Of a DNA stretch of 64,000 bases, positions 1 to 9,581 are shown in pieces. This DNA is from Bacillus thuringiensis (GTDB lineage Bacteria; Bacillota; Bacilli; Bacillales; Bacillaceae_G). A program made the position numbers and the translations under genes. A model generated the notes under the pieces. That model was not told where the DNA came from. It made no database searches and saw only the letters and a list, made by a program, of their open reading frames with translations. Each line of letters begins with the position of its first letter. The stretch's first letter is position 1. Where the stretch lies: NCBI RefSeq assembly GCF_001182785.1, contig NZ_CP012099.1:3098501-3162500 (forward strand), read 5' to 3'.

Positions 1-720
1 CGCAATTTGTTGTACAGGCACATCACTTGTACATAACATTTTTTGAGCCATCTTTATACGATAGTTCAATAAATATTCTGCTGCCCCCATACCTGCATGC
101 TTTCTAAACACGTAAGAAAGACGATTTCGATTAACATTATTTTGTTCTGTAAGTGTATGAATTGTAATATCTTTATAATAGTATTTACGAACGTAACTAG
201 ATATTCGTTCGAATAAAGTATGCGACTCATAATTGCTTTCTCTATTGAAAACACTTAATAAAGCTTCATTCAACGCTTCGCGAAACAGCATTTCGGTCTG
301 AAACATCGAAATGCCTCCACGCTGATTATATACATCCCAAAGACGCATAAGTAATTCGACAAGACGAGGAGATTGTCCTGTTAATAATTCAAAATGCTGA
401 TGAGTAAAGCCAGAGTCTTCTCGTTCTGAATTGCTTATCCGATATAAAACAAGAATATATTCCCAGTTTATTTCACCAAGCATTTTATGGGCTAATGTCA
501 TTTTTGCACCCCCATGTATAACTTTTCCTGGGGAAAGGATATACGGCGTACCATTAAATTGAAATTGCGTCTTCCCTGTAAGTGGAAATACAAATCCTGG
601 GAAAGAATCTGTAGACTCAGCACAAGGCACACCTGGATTTTTAGCATAACGATATACTCCTTCTACTCGGAAAGGATTATTGGCAAGATACTCTGCTAAC
701 TCATTCACGTCCAACTTCAC
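1..720 (-). CDS. AraC-family transcriptional regulator (C-terminus cut by window edge)
   Basis: The reverse frame stays open from a GTG at 720 (GAGG 8 bases upstream) to the window edge, about 240 residues. The N-terminal part reads as a cupin-like ligand-binding arm (FPGFVFPLTGKTQF, SPGKVIHGGAKMTLAH). The C-terminal part is the two-helix AraC DNA-binding domain (ITIHTLTEQNNVNRNRLSYVFRKH ending in MAQKMLCTSDVPVQQIA at the edge, shown split here). A Fur box lies about 170 bases upstream. In Bacillus, AraC regulators next to Fur boxes often control siderophore uptake (Btr-like), which is the inferred role; the target gene is outside the window. Confidence 0.85.
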   Translation of the reverse strand, partial: MKLDVNELAEYLANNPFRVEGVYRYAKNPGVPCAESTDSFPGFVFPLTGKTQFQFNGTPYILSPGKVIHGGAKMTLAHKMLGEINWEYILVLYRISNSEREDSGFTHQHFELLTGQSPRLVELLMRLWDVYNQRGGISMFQTEMLFREALNEALLSVFNRESNYESHTLFERISSYVRKYYYKDITIHTLTEQNNVNRNRLSYVFRKHAGMGAAEYLLNYRIKMAQKMLCTSDVPVQQIA

Positions 721-890
721 AATGCACGCCTCATTTCAATAATAGTTTTCTTGTAATTCGCGAGATTAATTGGTGTACATTCTGGGTAACGCTAAACTAA
801 AAATAGTACATACGGCTTAACAAGATCTGGTTATTAACCTATAAATATATTGTTTTTCATTTATTGACAAAAGTATCCTCCCTATATTAT

Positions 891-905
891 TGATAATGAT
901 TTTCA
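891..905. promoter_or_regulatory. Fur box
   Basis: TGATAATGATTTTCA matches the Bacillus 7-1-7 Fur operator TGATAATnATTATCA with one mismatch. On the plus strand it follows a TTGACA (864-869) and TATTAT (885-890) pair. On the minus strand TTGTCA with a TATTTA 17 bases later (869 down to about 841) could drive the AraC gene. Iron repression of one or both directions is inferred. Confidence 0.75.
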
Positions 906-1040
906 TTGTAGTTTGATAAAAAAACATTTGTCAAGTTGGATGGCGTAGAAAAATGACGAAACAAGGGGTACAGAGGGACCGTTCTGTTGCAAATAATACC
1001 TGGTCTTTGTTAACTAATTCCCCTCAAAACTGGAATAATC

Positions 1041-1160
1041 ATGTTAATAGTTGTAATGGCTTTATTTGTTACAGCACTTGCAGCATGTGGAAATAATCGT
1101 AATCCTGAAGAAGTTGCTACAGCGTATTTCGAAGATGGAAACAGCCTACTATCAAATTAA
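1041..1160 (+). pseudogene. Truncated lipoprotein stub
   Basis: A 39-codon frame encodes a lipoprotein signal sequence (MLIVVMALFVTALAAC, lipobox LAAC) followed by about 20 residues containing NPEEVATAYFEDG, and then stops. The frame continues in-frame upstream of the ATG without a ribosome-binding site. The post-cysteine PEEV..YF stretch recalls NTF2/DUF4878-type lipoproteins, but too little remains to assign a family. It looks like a deletion remnant, followed at once by a strong hairpin. Confidence 0.45.
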
Positions 1161-1174
1161 ATGATAGTAGGCTG
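1142..1174. terminator. Hairpin terminator
   Basis: Perfect 13-bp inverted repeat CAGCCTACTATCA / TGATAGTAGGCTG with a 7-base loop. It overlaps the end of the lipoprotein stub and lies about 100 bases beyond the penicillin acylase stop. It has only a weak T-rich tail, so orientation is unclear. Confidence 0.55.
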
Positions 1175-1272
1175 GCTGTTAAAATTATTTAAGAACTGGG
1201 TTATGTTCTAAATGATAAGCTTTCATTATCAAAAAGATTATTACTAGTCCCTCCACAAACAAAAACACCCTA

Positions 1273-3663
1273 TCACTTCGGTTCTAAATTTAGCACCTTC
1301 CCCTCTATTCCCTCCGTATTCAATGTAGTCGTATGATACGTGCCACTTACCCAATCATCTATTTGATCATGATACCAATCGCTTCTAAAATGTCCCGACT
1401 GTCCTGGTCCTACGATATGATAACCGTTTGACATATCTTTTGTATCAATAACGAATCGCCAAGAAGCTCCGTGATTTACAATGCCGTTCTCGCCGTAACT
1501 TGCTGCTTGGACGGTAACTTGACTTCCGCCAATTGGAACTGGTTTCTCACGATTAAAAGCTAGTAATGCTAACATACTCGATGATTTCGAAATTGGATGT
1601 GTAAAAGCGAGTTGATGATAATCGCCCCACTTCCAGCCCCCAACATCGGGTCCATATTCCTTCTGCAATTTCTTCATTACATTCTCGTACGATGTATGCA
1701 CAACTTTTGTGAAACCTCCGTGCTTAGAAAACCATGCACTATTTTCTCCTGCTACTTGTTTCCGGATTAATTCATCCACAACTTGTGACTTCCCTTCAAA
1801 TAACTCCATTACATCTTTCGGTATTTCTTTTGAAAATAACGTATTCGAAATCTCTTTCATTAATAAATGAAAAATTAGTGGTGCCGCTTCATCTTTACTA
1901 TCGTAAAAATTCCACTTTGTTAATTGGTTTACACCTTCTTTCTCTACCTCATTTAAAGATGCTTTATTTAACTCTTTTAAAAATATAGGAGTAAACTCTT
2001 TCCCGTATAAATTCTTTTGATCCATCTGTAACTCTTCTAAATCTTTTACCGTATACTTTTCCTTCTCTTGCAAAAATTCTTGAATACGCAGTTGCCTATA
2101 TGGCTGTGCCCACGTATTGCTAATATGATACGGATAATCATCATCAACAATTTTATTATTCGCAGTTGAAATAAACCCTTCTTTCGGATTTATAACTTTC
2201 GGCAGCTGATCAAATGGAATATATCCTTCCGATTCATATTCATCTGTCCATCCTGGAACAGGCAAGCTACCATCGCCTTTTTTACGCACTGGTATATTTC
2301 CATTCGCTTTATAAGCAATCGTGCCATCGTTTGATGCAAACACAAAGTTTTGCGTTGGTGTATGAAAATCTTGAAGAGCGGTTTCAAACTCAGTCCAGTC
2401 TTTTGCTTTGTTCATATTTAATACAGCTTTTAACTCAGCTGACGGTTCTAAAGCAGTCCACTTTAAAGAGAATACGGTTTTCGTTTTCTCCTTCCCCTTA
2501 TCCGCAAACTCTGAAATTACTGGCCCATGCCTCGTAATCGTAACGTTATAAGGAATTGTCTTCCCGCCTTTTACTTTAATCGATTCATCAACTACCGTAG
2601 CTTTCTCCCATTTATCGTTATACAGAAATTCATTTTCATTATTAGGATTTCTCTTCTCAATATATAAATCTTGCACATCAGGCCCCGTATTCGTAACGCC
2701 CCACGCTATTTTGTCATTGTGGCCTAATATAACACCTGGTACTCCAGCGAAAATAACGCCACTCACATTTAAATCTTTCATTTCAAGTCTCGTTTGATAC
2801 CATATAGAAGGTGTCGCAAGGGATAAATGAGGGTCATCTGCTAAAATCGGCTTACCTGACGCACTCTTCTCACCGCTCACAACCCAGTTATTACTACCGT
2901 TAAACTCCGGGGGAATTATCGTTTTTGAAAAACTTTGTGCTACGTCCACATTTGTAGTTTTTAGTTCAGCTAGCAATCTAGGTGCATCTTTCGGATATGT
3001 AGGAAATAGCTCATTTGCTTGCTCTTTCGGAAGGTTTTTCAGCGCCCAATATCGAAACGCCTGTCCATGCCAATGTCCCCCTAAGTCAAACGCCATATAC
3101 TTCCCAATTGTTAAAGAATCAACAATTGACCATTCAGAAGGCTCATAACCTAATATAGTAAACTCAACTGGTAATTTCTTTTCCGCTTTCGCCTCACGTA
3201 TAAAAGCGTTCACCCCATCAGCAAATGACTGCAGGGCATATTTTGCTTCTCCATCATATTGACTAACTGAAGCTTCTGCCGCTCGCCGTAAACCGAGTGT
3301 TCGAAACAATTTATCTCGGTCAACGGCTGCTTCCCCAACAACTTCACTTAACATACCAGAAGCTTGTCTTCTACTTAAATCCATTTGAAACAACCGATCT
3401 TGCGCTTGTACATATCCTTGTGAAAAATATAAATCATGTGCATTTTCCGATTTAATATGCGGTACACCTTTACTATCCCGCTTCACCGTCACAGCGTGTT
3501 GTAAATCCTCTAGCTTTATCGTTCCATCTATCTTTGGCATAGATTTCAACGTATATATGTTCAAAAAAATCGCAGCGGAAATAACTAACAAGAGAACGAT
3601 ACTACTAGCCCAAATAAAAATTCTTCTTCCCCTTTTTCGTTTCTTCTTTATAACGACTTCCAT
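1273..3663 (-). CDS. Penicillin acylase family protein (Ntn hydrolase)
   Basis: 796 residues, the usual length of the penicillin G acylase / acyl-homoserine-lactone acylase family. A basic N-terminus and one hydrophobic segment (about 14-36) suggest a membrane-anchored or exported precursor. The family's autocatalytic cleavage site is visible as G256-S257-N258-N259-W260; S257 would become the N-terminal nucleophile of the beta subunit after removal of the linker. The family hydrolyses amide bonds of acylated compounds; whether this one acts on beta-lactams, acyl-homoserine lactones or lipopeptides cannot be read from sequence. Start chosen on AAGGGGTGG upstream of the ATG. Single gene. Confidence 0.93.
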   Translation of the reverse strand: MEVVIKKKRKRGRRIFIWASSIVLLLVISAAIFLNIYTLKSMPKIDGTIKLEDLQHAVTVKRDSKGVPHIKSENAHDLYFSQGYVQAQDRLFQMDLSRRQASGMLSEVVGEAAVDRDKLFRTLGLRRAAEASVSQYDGEAKYALQSFADGVNAFIREAKAEKKLPVEFTILGYEPSEWSIVDSLTIGKYMAFDLGGHWHGQAFRYWALKNLPKEQANELFPTYPKDAPRLLAELKTTNVDVAQSFSKTIIPPEFNGSNNWVVSGEKSASGKPILADDPHLSLATPSIWYQTRLEMKDLNVSGVIFAGVPGVILGHNDKIAWGVTNTGPDVQDLYIEKRNPNNENEFLYNDKWEKATVVDESIKVKGGKTIPYNVTITRHGPVISEFADKGKEKTKTVFSLKWTALEPSAELKAVLNMNKAKDWTEFETALQDFHTPTQNFVFASNDGTIAYKANGNIPVRKKGDGSLPVPGWTDEYESEGYIPFDQLPKVINPKEGFISTANNKIVDDDYPYHISNTWAQPYRQLRIQEFLQEKEKYTVKDLEELQMDQKNLYGKEFTPIFLKELNKASLNEVEKEGVNQLTKWNFYDSKDEAAPLIFHLLMKEISNTLFSKEIPKDVMELFEGKSQVVDELIRKQVAGENSAWFSKHGGFTKVVHTSYENVMKKLQKEYGPDVGGWKWGDYHQLAFTHPISKSSSMLALLAFNREKPVPIGGSQVTVQAASYGENGIVNHGASWRFVIDTKDMSNGYHIVGPGQSGHFRSDWYHDQIDDWVSGTYHTTTLNTEGIEGKVLNLEPK

Positions 3664-3738
3664 ATAACCACCCCTTTCTCACACTATTCGCTTCTATTGT
3701 GAAAGAACCTTTTAGAAAAGAAAAGATCCTTATCCAAA

Positions 3739-4497
3739 CTATGGATCATACAAATCGAATACTTCTCTCCTATGCATTCCTTCACTAAAATTTACTCGTT
3801 CTTTCTTACACCAATTCCTCAAAATCCCCTTCACATAAGCTAACGTTTTCTTATTATTTTCAAACGCAATTTTAAGTGCCTCTAACACTTTCTCTCCAGA
3901 AAATCTTTGTATCCAATTCTTCAATTCTTTCACAATATATGGGGATAAACTACTAATATTTTGTTCATAAAACTTATAAACTTCACTATTTGGAACGTCC
4001 TCTTCTATACTTTCTACCTCTTCCGCTTCTTCTTTCTCTTCAATAACTACTTGTGAACCACTATTATCCTCTTCTTTTGGCATACCAAAATGCTGCAATA
4101 ATAATGGAATCGTGTATTCTTCTTCAAGGCATTTACGTAAAAACATATGTATGAACTCATTACTTTTTACAGTCTTTAACTCACGTAATACGCACTTTTC
4201 TACATTCGTATTTGAAATAGGGTTATAGTGTAACCAGTTTATTATGAATACCTCTTTCGTTTCCGTATCATATAAAATCTTTCCATACTCAACAAACCTG
4301 TTTAGCAACTTCTCAACAGTCTCCATACTATAACCTGTTTCAAGCTCTGCCACACGCTTCGGTAATATGTAAATACCACATTGCTTCGTTTTCGTACCAG
4401 TTAACAAATATATGTAAAAATAACGCTCCTCTGGCGTTAAATCTAATATGAATTCATCTTGCCAAAATTTCACCTGCACATTACGGTATACCGCCAT
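3739..4497 (-). CDS. DnaD domain protein
   Basis: 252 residues from the ATG at 4497, preferred over a longer open frame because GGAGGG lies just upstream. The N-terminal half (MAVYRNVQVKFWQ..., LTPEERYFYIYLLT) resembles the winged-helix part of phage/DnaD-type replication initiators. An acidic linker (about 155-185, EEKEEAEEVE) follows. The C-terminal DnaD domain contains YEQNI...IQRFSGEKVLEALKIA and ends with YVKGILRNW. DnaD-type proteins remodel DNA and help load the replicative helicase. It stands alone with no phage genes nearby, so its target is unknown. Confidence 0.85.
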   Translation of the reverse strand: MAVYRNVQVKFWQDEFILDLTPEERYFYIYLLTGTKTKQCGIYILPKRVAELETGYSMETVEKLLNRFVEYGKILYDTETKEVFIINWLHYNPISNTNVEKCVLRELKTVKSNEFIHMFLRKCLEEEYTIPLLLQHFGMPKEEDNSGSQVVIEEKEEAEEVESIEEDVPNSEVYKFYEQNISSLSPYIVKELKNWIQRFSGEKVLEALKIAFENNKKTLAYVKGILRNWCKKERVNFSEGMHRREVFDLYDP

Positions 4498-4952
4498 ATG
4501 TTTCCCTCCACTCTTTGCTAGTAAATAGGAAGATTTTAATCCTTTATTATAAAAATAGGAATGCTGGAATGGTTTTGGCATTCGAATTACAATTTTTTTT
4601 ACTACTACAACGCCGGTTTCATTTTTTCGTGCTTGTTTTGTTCTTGTAGTTGTTTTTGTTTTTGTTTTTTCTTAGTGATTTATTACTTGGTAGGGGCTTA
4701 TGAGGGGCTTGGAAGGGCATTCTACATTACAATCTATGAAATACAATTTGTTCTTCCTACTAAATAGGAGCTATTCCAAATTATTATTTTGGATAGCTCC
4801 TTTCAAATTCTTCTTATTTTTTACTTCTACCAATGTCAGCTTCTACATACAATTTATTCTACTATTTGCAGGCAGTAAAACTCTCATTTCAAAATTCGGT
4901 GAATAAACTGCTCGATTGCAACGCGAGTGGCCCCACTGATTCAAGTTTTATT
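4498..4952. other. Intergenic region with one long hairpin
   Basis: 455 bases without a convincing gene. The only structure is an inverted repeat at 4767-4800 (GGAGCTATTCCAAAT against ATTTTGGATAGCTCC, one bulge). The plus-strand side is followed by a T-rich stretch, the minus-strand side is not. The open frames over 4561-4906 are phenylalanine/cysteine-rich noise without ribosome-binding sites. Confidence 0.5.
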
Positions 4953-6752
4953 TTATTTTTGCATTGAATCTAACATCTTCACAATAAAGGCAGCTGCCTG
5001 ACCACGAGTTGCTGTACCTCGGGGATCAAACTCATTATTTCCAACACCATTAACTACCTTTAAGCTGTATAATCGTTGAACCGATTCTTTGTATGTTATT
5101 AAATGCTTATCTGTAAATGGTAATGCTACTAACTCACCTGTAATTCCTTTGTATCGTAGTGCTTTGTCAATCATAATAGATACTTCTTCACGAGTAATTG
5201 GTGAGTTAGGATCAAAAACCCCTTCACCACGACCATTAATAATTCCTGCACTTGCACAACGTTTAATACCGTCATGAAGTGATGGATGTGTCTCATTAAT
5301 ATCTACAAATGACTTATTTCCCTCTGGTAGTTTAAGAGCATTCGAGATTAATTTCGCAAACTCCGCTCTCGTTACATTTCGATATGGTGCAAACACACCA
5401 TTACCTTCACCTTGCATAATACCTAGACTGTTTAATTTACGAATATGCCCTTCAAACCAGCCACCTGTAATATCATCTTTTGGTTTTTGTACTTCTTCCT
5501 TAGGCTTTTGTACTTCTTCCTTTGGTACATTGTAGTTAATTTTAATCCAACTTGGGTCATAGAAAATCCATTCTCCATTACCTACTTTATACCAACCATT
5601 TTTAACCGCTAATACTTTGTAACGATCTCCGTTTGAAGCTTTACGTACAACACGATGTTCAATACCCGCATCACTACGCACATTGATGCCGCTACCATTT
5701 ACCACTAGTTCCATGCTAGGTTCAGCTGGATTATTTTCATTTGGATCAAATGATTCATTTTTATCTTGTAAAGGCGTATCAATCTGCGCATTTATATTTG
5801 CATACCATTGAATTCCTTGTACGAAACCAGCCCAATTACCACGTGAAATTAAAATATCAGGACATTTTTTCCCGCTCCATTGTTGATGCTTGTAAATATG
5901 ATCTGCACCAATTCCTTCTTTGTTCATTAAATAACCTGCAAGTCGTTTTGCATTTTCTAACGCTTTATTGTAATCACCGTCTTGGTTAACCGCGATCTCA
6001 ATACCGATAGACTCCCTGTTTCCAGATCCATCTCCATCTCCTGCATGCCAACCATTTTCGTTTGTTGGTAAGTGTTGATAAATTTGTTTATCGTCTACAG
6101 TAAAATGCCATGAAGCTGTTCGGAAAGTGCCTTCCGTTGCTTGCTTATATAAATATTTCGCATGATTTTCAGCATTAGCACCAGCGGCCGTATTTGCCGT
6201 CTCATGGATTGTAATGTAACGTGCTTTCATCGGATTTGCAGGACGAATATCAGAGTTTCCTGCTGGAACAATCCACTCTACAAATGGAACTCCTGCAAGT
6301 GTTCCATATTTCTTCGTACTCGGTGCACTATATTGAATACCTCTTGGCTTTGCAACAGGTTTCATTTGACGATCAGATCCATCATTTCGACCATCTACAG
6401 ATTCAAATGCCTTTTCAATATTTGAAATAGCTTCCTTTTCTGCTACTTGCCCCTTCTTTGCATCTTTCATTTTGTTTAATTCTTCTGTTTCATCATGTTT
6501 ATGCTTATATTCTTCTAAAAGCATTTTTTCATTTTCAGATACTTCTGCTTCGTTAACTTGTACATGATCAGGAACTTCCAACTTGAAATTAGAATAATTT
6601 AATCCGCTCGTTCCATGTTCTCCTTCAGCAATATTTAGTTGATCAGTTTGAGATTTGTTTATCTCTTCTGCTGATGCTGATAAAGGTACACTCCCTAAAA
6701 TCACTAGGCTTGTTGATAGTGCGATTACTTGTTGTTTGATTGTCTTATTCAT
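4953..6752 (-). CDS. SLH-anchored N-acetylmuramoyl-L-alanine amidase
   Basis: About 599 residues. Order: signal peptide (MNKTIKQQVIALSTSL..SASA), a charged linker, an Amidase_2 domain (about 150-320) with zinc ligands H183, H289 and C297, the H/C pair spaced by eight as in T7 lysozyme, a bacterial SH3 domain (about 348-407), and three SLH repeats (from about 430 to the end: FEGHIRKLNSLGIMQG, HDGIKRCASAGIINGRGEG, YKESVQRLYSLKVVNG). The enzyme should cleave the MurNAc-L-Ala bond while held on the cell wall by its SLH domains, typical of B. cereus/anthracis surface autolysins. The start is uncertain: an in-frame ATG at 6776 adds eight residues, and the only good GGGAGG (6799-6804) is far upstream of both. 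Confidence 0.93.
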   Translation of the reverse strand: MNKTIKQQVIALSTSLVILGSVPLSASAEEINKSQTDQLNIAEGEHGTSGLNYSNFKLEVPDHVQVNEAEVSENEKMLLEEYKHKHDETEELNKMKDAKKGQVAEKEAISNIEKAFESVDGRNDGSDRQMKPVAKPRGIQYSAPSTKKYGTLAGVPFVEWIVPAGNSDIRPANPMKARYITIHETANTAAGANAENHAKYLYKQATEGTFRTASWHFTVDDKQIYQHLPTNENGWHAGDGDGSGNRESIGIEIAVNQDGDYNKALENAKRLAGYLMNKEGIGADHIYKHQQWSGKKCPDILISRGNWAGFVQGIQWYANINAQIDTPLQDKNESFDPNENNPAEPSMELVVNGSGINVRSDAGIEHRVVRKASNGDRYKVLAVKNGWYKVGNGEWIFYDPSWIKINYNVPKEEVQKPKEEVQKPKDDITGGWFEGHIRKLNSLGIMQGEGNGVFAPYRNVTRAEFAKLISNALKLPEGNKSFVDINETHPSLHDGIKRCASAGIINGRGEGVFDPNSPITREEVSIMIDKALRYKGITGELVALPFTDKHLITYKESVQRLYSLKVVNGVGNNEFDPRGTATRGQAAAFIVKMLDSMQK

Positions 6753-6763
6753 TATTATAAATA

Positions 6764-6794
6764 GATATACACACATTCCCGCCGTGTATATATC
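6764..6794 (-). promoter_or_regulatory. Hairpin between ribosome-binding site and start of the SLH amidase
   Basis: GATATATACAC and GTGTGTATATC form an 11-bp RNA stem (one G-U) around a 9-base loop on the minus strand. GGGAGG sits just 5' of it and the signal-peptide ATG (6752) 11 bases 3' of it, so folding would bring the two to about 15 bases apart. A translational role is inference. Confidence 0.4.
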
Positions 6795-7083
6795 TCAACC
6801 TCCCTTTGTTGTCACATTAATTTTAAAAATATGAATCTACTATGTACTTCTAATATATTTTCTTTTTATTTATATATTTAAATTATATTATTTTATGCCC
6901 GTTAAGAAAATATTTATATGTCATCCCTACAAATGAATTTCATCTAACATACTTTTTACAAAATCCGTCAACAAAAATTATTTTACAACTAATTACAAAT
7001 ACCGTCAAAATAATCAATTTAAACTTAGACAAATAACTGGCATACAATTTCATAATAAGAGATCCTATACTATCGACATACAT

Positions 7084-7553
7084 CTATTCCAAATTCCCTT
7101 TAACGTTTTCAACAAGCTCATTTATCGTATTCCGATCAAACTTATCACTAATTTCATATGACTCACGATCTCCTACGAATTGCACGCCCACGATATCATT
7201 GCGATCCTTACCGTATTGCACTTCAATAATAGATCCACGCTCTATTTGTTTCCAAATGAGACCTGCTTTATCTTTATTATCTAAAATAATGCAGTCTTCA
7301 ATATTTTCGTCAATTCCAATTAACTTATTATCATCCATATATCCAATCTCGTATTGTTGCCGTTCTTTCGCTTTGCCACTTACTAATATACCTTTGCTAC
7401 CATATGAATAATCCATATAGTCCTTTTTCTCCGTTTGTACCACTTTCGGCTTTTGTGCTTTTGTGCTTCAGTTTTTTCAGTAACCCCACAACCCGTAATA
7501 AGACCAATTGACATAACCATAGTTAATACTACTCTAGTAAATTTCTTTATCAT
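7084..7553 (-). pseudogene. Lipoprotein gene broken by an 8-bp tandem duplication
   Basis: The N-terminal frame from the ATG at 7553 reads MIKKFTRVVLTMVMSIGLITGCG, a clear lipoprotein signal with lipobox ITGC, then EKTEAQK and goes out of frame. The rest (119-residue open frame ending at 7084, DYMDYSYGSKGILVSG..., VKGNLE) continues in another frame. The junction holds two copies of CTTTTGTG (7450-7457 and 7458-7465, plus strand). Removing one copy restores a single 153-residue lipoprotein frame. Function unknown. Either a fresh inactivating mutation or a reversible slippage site. Confidence 0.85.
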
Positions 7554-7835
7554 TTATAACTAACCTCACATACTTAATTTAAAATGCTATTTATTTCCTT
7601 ATTATAAAATAACATGATAATACAGAGAAAGAGCCAAAGATAAAATATTATTTACATCCGTATTGTCCCTCCCTTTACATTAATATAGTATCCTCATAAG
7701 TATGAATAGCTAGGCTTTCAAAATTAATACGGGAATATTATAGAAAGTAGACATCCTACTCACATACGATTAGTATTAGAATTGAAAATATATAAACTAG
7801 ATGATTACTTATATTGAGGAAGGAAGTGCACAGCT

Positions 7836-8543
7836 ATGGATTTTAAAACAGTCATACAAGAGCTTGAAACCCTTGGTAAGGAAAGAACGAAAAAAACATA
7901 CATCTCTAACGGTGCACACGAGCCGGTTTTTGGCGTAACTACAGGTGCTATGAAACCAATCGCTAAGAAAATAAAAGTAAATCAAGAGTTAGCTGAGGAA
8001 CTTTATGCTACAGGTAACTACGATGCTATGTACTTTGCAGGTATTATTGCAGATCCAAAAGCCATGAATGAATCTGATTTTGATCGCTGGATCGACGGGG
8101 CATATTTTTATATGCTATCTGATTATGTAGTGGCAGTGACTTTATCGGAGTCAACTATTGCACAAGACGTTGCTGATAAATGGATTGCAAGTGGGGACGA
8201 ACTACGAATGTCAGCTGGCTGGAGTTGCTACTGCTGGCTTTTAGGAAATCGCAAAGACAATGAATTTGTCGAAAGCAAAATTTCCGATATGCTTGAAATT
8301 GTAAAAAATACAATTCATACTGCGCCAGAACGAACAAAATCTGCTATGAATAATTTTATAAATACTGTAGCAATTTCATATGTGCCACTACACGAAAAAG
8401 CAGTCGAGACTGCAAAAGAAGTTGGTATAGTTGAAGTAAAACGTGATAATAAAAAAAGCAGTTTGTTAAATGCTTCCGAAAGTATTCAGAAAGAAGTCGA
8501 TAGAGGAAGAGTTGGTTTCAAACGTAAATACGTTAGATGTTAG
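7836..8543 (+). CDS. DNA alkylation repair protein (AlkD/HEAT-like)
   Basis: 235 residues, helical throughout, with the AlkD-type pattern FGVTTGAMKPIAKKIK, YDAMYFAGIIADPKAM, YAMLSDYVV-like segment and MSAGWSCYCWLLGNRKD. The family removes bulky or positively charged N3/N7-alkylated purines by wrapping DNA in a HEAT-like solenoid. The ribosome-binding site is GAGGAAGGAAG ahead of the ATG. Monocistronic with its own terminator. Confidence 0.85.
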   Translation: MDFKTVIQELETLGKERTKKTYISNGAHEPVFGVTTGAMKPIAKKIKVNQELAEELYATGNYDAMYFAGIIADPKAMNESDFDRWIDGAYFYMLSDYVVAVTLSESTIAQDVADKWIASGDELRMSAGWSCYCWLLGNRKDNEFVESKISDMLEIVKNTIHTAPERTKSAMNNFINTVAISYVPLHEKAVETAKEVGIVEVKRDNKKSSLLNASESIQKEVDRGRVGFKRKYVRC

Positions 8544-8548
8544 ATTAT

Positions 8549-8587
8549 TAAAAAAGGTGTCAATCAAGAAAGATTGGCACCTTTTTT
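8549..8587 (+). terminator. Rho-independent terminator
   Basis: AAAAAAGGTGTCAATC / GATTGGCACCTTTTTTT hairpin with T-tract, just after the AlkD-like gene. Confidence 0.85.
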
Positions 8588-8647
8588 TAATGTAGAAGTA
8601 GAAAATGAACTACCTTCCTGAAAATCATTCATGTTCCTCTGTACATC

Positions 8648-8986
8648 TTATATGTTAGAAAATTCTTCTTTCACTTTATACACCCTATCTCTTTTCTCAT
8701 CATTTTTAACAAAAGTAAGCTTTCCTTCTGTAACAAAGCCTTCCAATGCTAAGCATACTTGTCCATATGCTTTTGGCTTATTCGTTGTAAATCTTTCATC
8801 TGATATTTTACCAGATCGTATTAACTGTTCGCATAGCTCCAGTGCACTTATTTCTTCAGAATCCATTAATTCTAATATATTTTTTTGCAATGTTGATAAA
8901 GGTGCAGGTATTTCGGCTACCTCTACCTTTTCTTGTTTATTTTCTTTTTCGTCTTCAAATAAATCTTCAAATGAAATTTGATTCAT
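8648..8986 (-). CDS. Conserved hypothetical protein, possible winged-helix
   Basis: 112 residues with an acidic N-terminus (FEDLFEDEKENKQEK) and a C-terminal part of helices plus a basic hairpin (LQKNILELMDSEEISALELCEQLI..., KAYGQVCLALEGFVTEGKLTFVKND). That pattern fits a winged-helix DNA-binding fold, but no family is recognised. AAAGGAAAAGATG-type ribosome-binding site. Function unknown. Confidence 0.6.
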   Translation of the reverse strand: MNQISFEDLFEDEKENKQEKVEVAEIPAPLSTLQKNILELMDSEEISALELCEQLIRSGKISDERFTTNKPKAYGQVCLALEGFVTEGKLTFVKNDEKRDRVYKVKEEFSNI

Positions 8987-9161
8987 TACATCTTTTCCTT
9001 TCTCATAACGAATTTGCTTAACATGAACTGAACCCTATATGTACTAGAACTTTTACATTTAATTATTATTATGTAGTCCTTACCTCTTTACATAAATTTT
9101 ATAACTCATGTGCATTATTTTACGTAGTATATTTCCATTATACCAAATATACGTTCTGTCA

Positions 9162-9426
9162 TCTATTGCAGAATTCTTTATTGTTGATCTGAAAGCAATA
9201 GTAAACAGCCAGTGCACAAATCATGCTAACAAAAAACACTGCTAATCGCATTGTTTGAGCTATCTCCACATGTCTATCAAGCTAAGAAAAACGAACATCC
9301 AAAATAAAAAAGCAAAGTTACTATTGTAGTACCTGAAAAGCAGGTAGTCTTTAAGGATTAGTTAAGTAAGTATTCTATGTTGCGAATGAAAAAGGATCTG
9401 ATATGAATATCAGATCCTTTTTCATT
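9162..9426 (+). pseudogene. Gene remnants ending in a terminator
   Basis: The 595 bases at 8987-9581 contain no intact gene. On the minus strand, codons upstream of a stop near 9167 read MRLAVFFVSMICALAVYYCF, the end of a small membrane segment. On the plus strand a separate stretch reads KVTIVVPEKQVVFKD before a TAG at about 9358, with an internal stop, like the tail of a surface protein. A strong hairpin follows. These are decayed pieces; families not identifiable. Confidence 0.35.
9385..9426 (+). terminator. Strong palindromic terminator
   Basis: Near-perfect 20-bp inverted repeat (AATGAAAAAGGATCTGATAT and its complement, 2-base loop) with TTTTT in the descending arm. Only a decayed reading frame precedes it on the plus strand. 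Confidence 0.7.
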
Positions 9427-9581
9427 GCTTCTTTTATAAATGTAACTTCTTTATTCATACATCGTTTCACACGATAACTGATTCATACGTGCTTACATTA
9501 TCATACACAGTTTTCGCAATTCTAGGAGGAAGATTAACACACCCTCCAAATCTGACTTTTTAATAGAATCAAAGTGTATTT

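Noticed and set aside
953..1040. Plus-strand frame beginning MTKQGVQRDRSVANN
   Set aside because: No ribosome-binding site and no family; it overlaps the lipoprotein stub in another frame and is likely chance or remnant.
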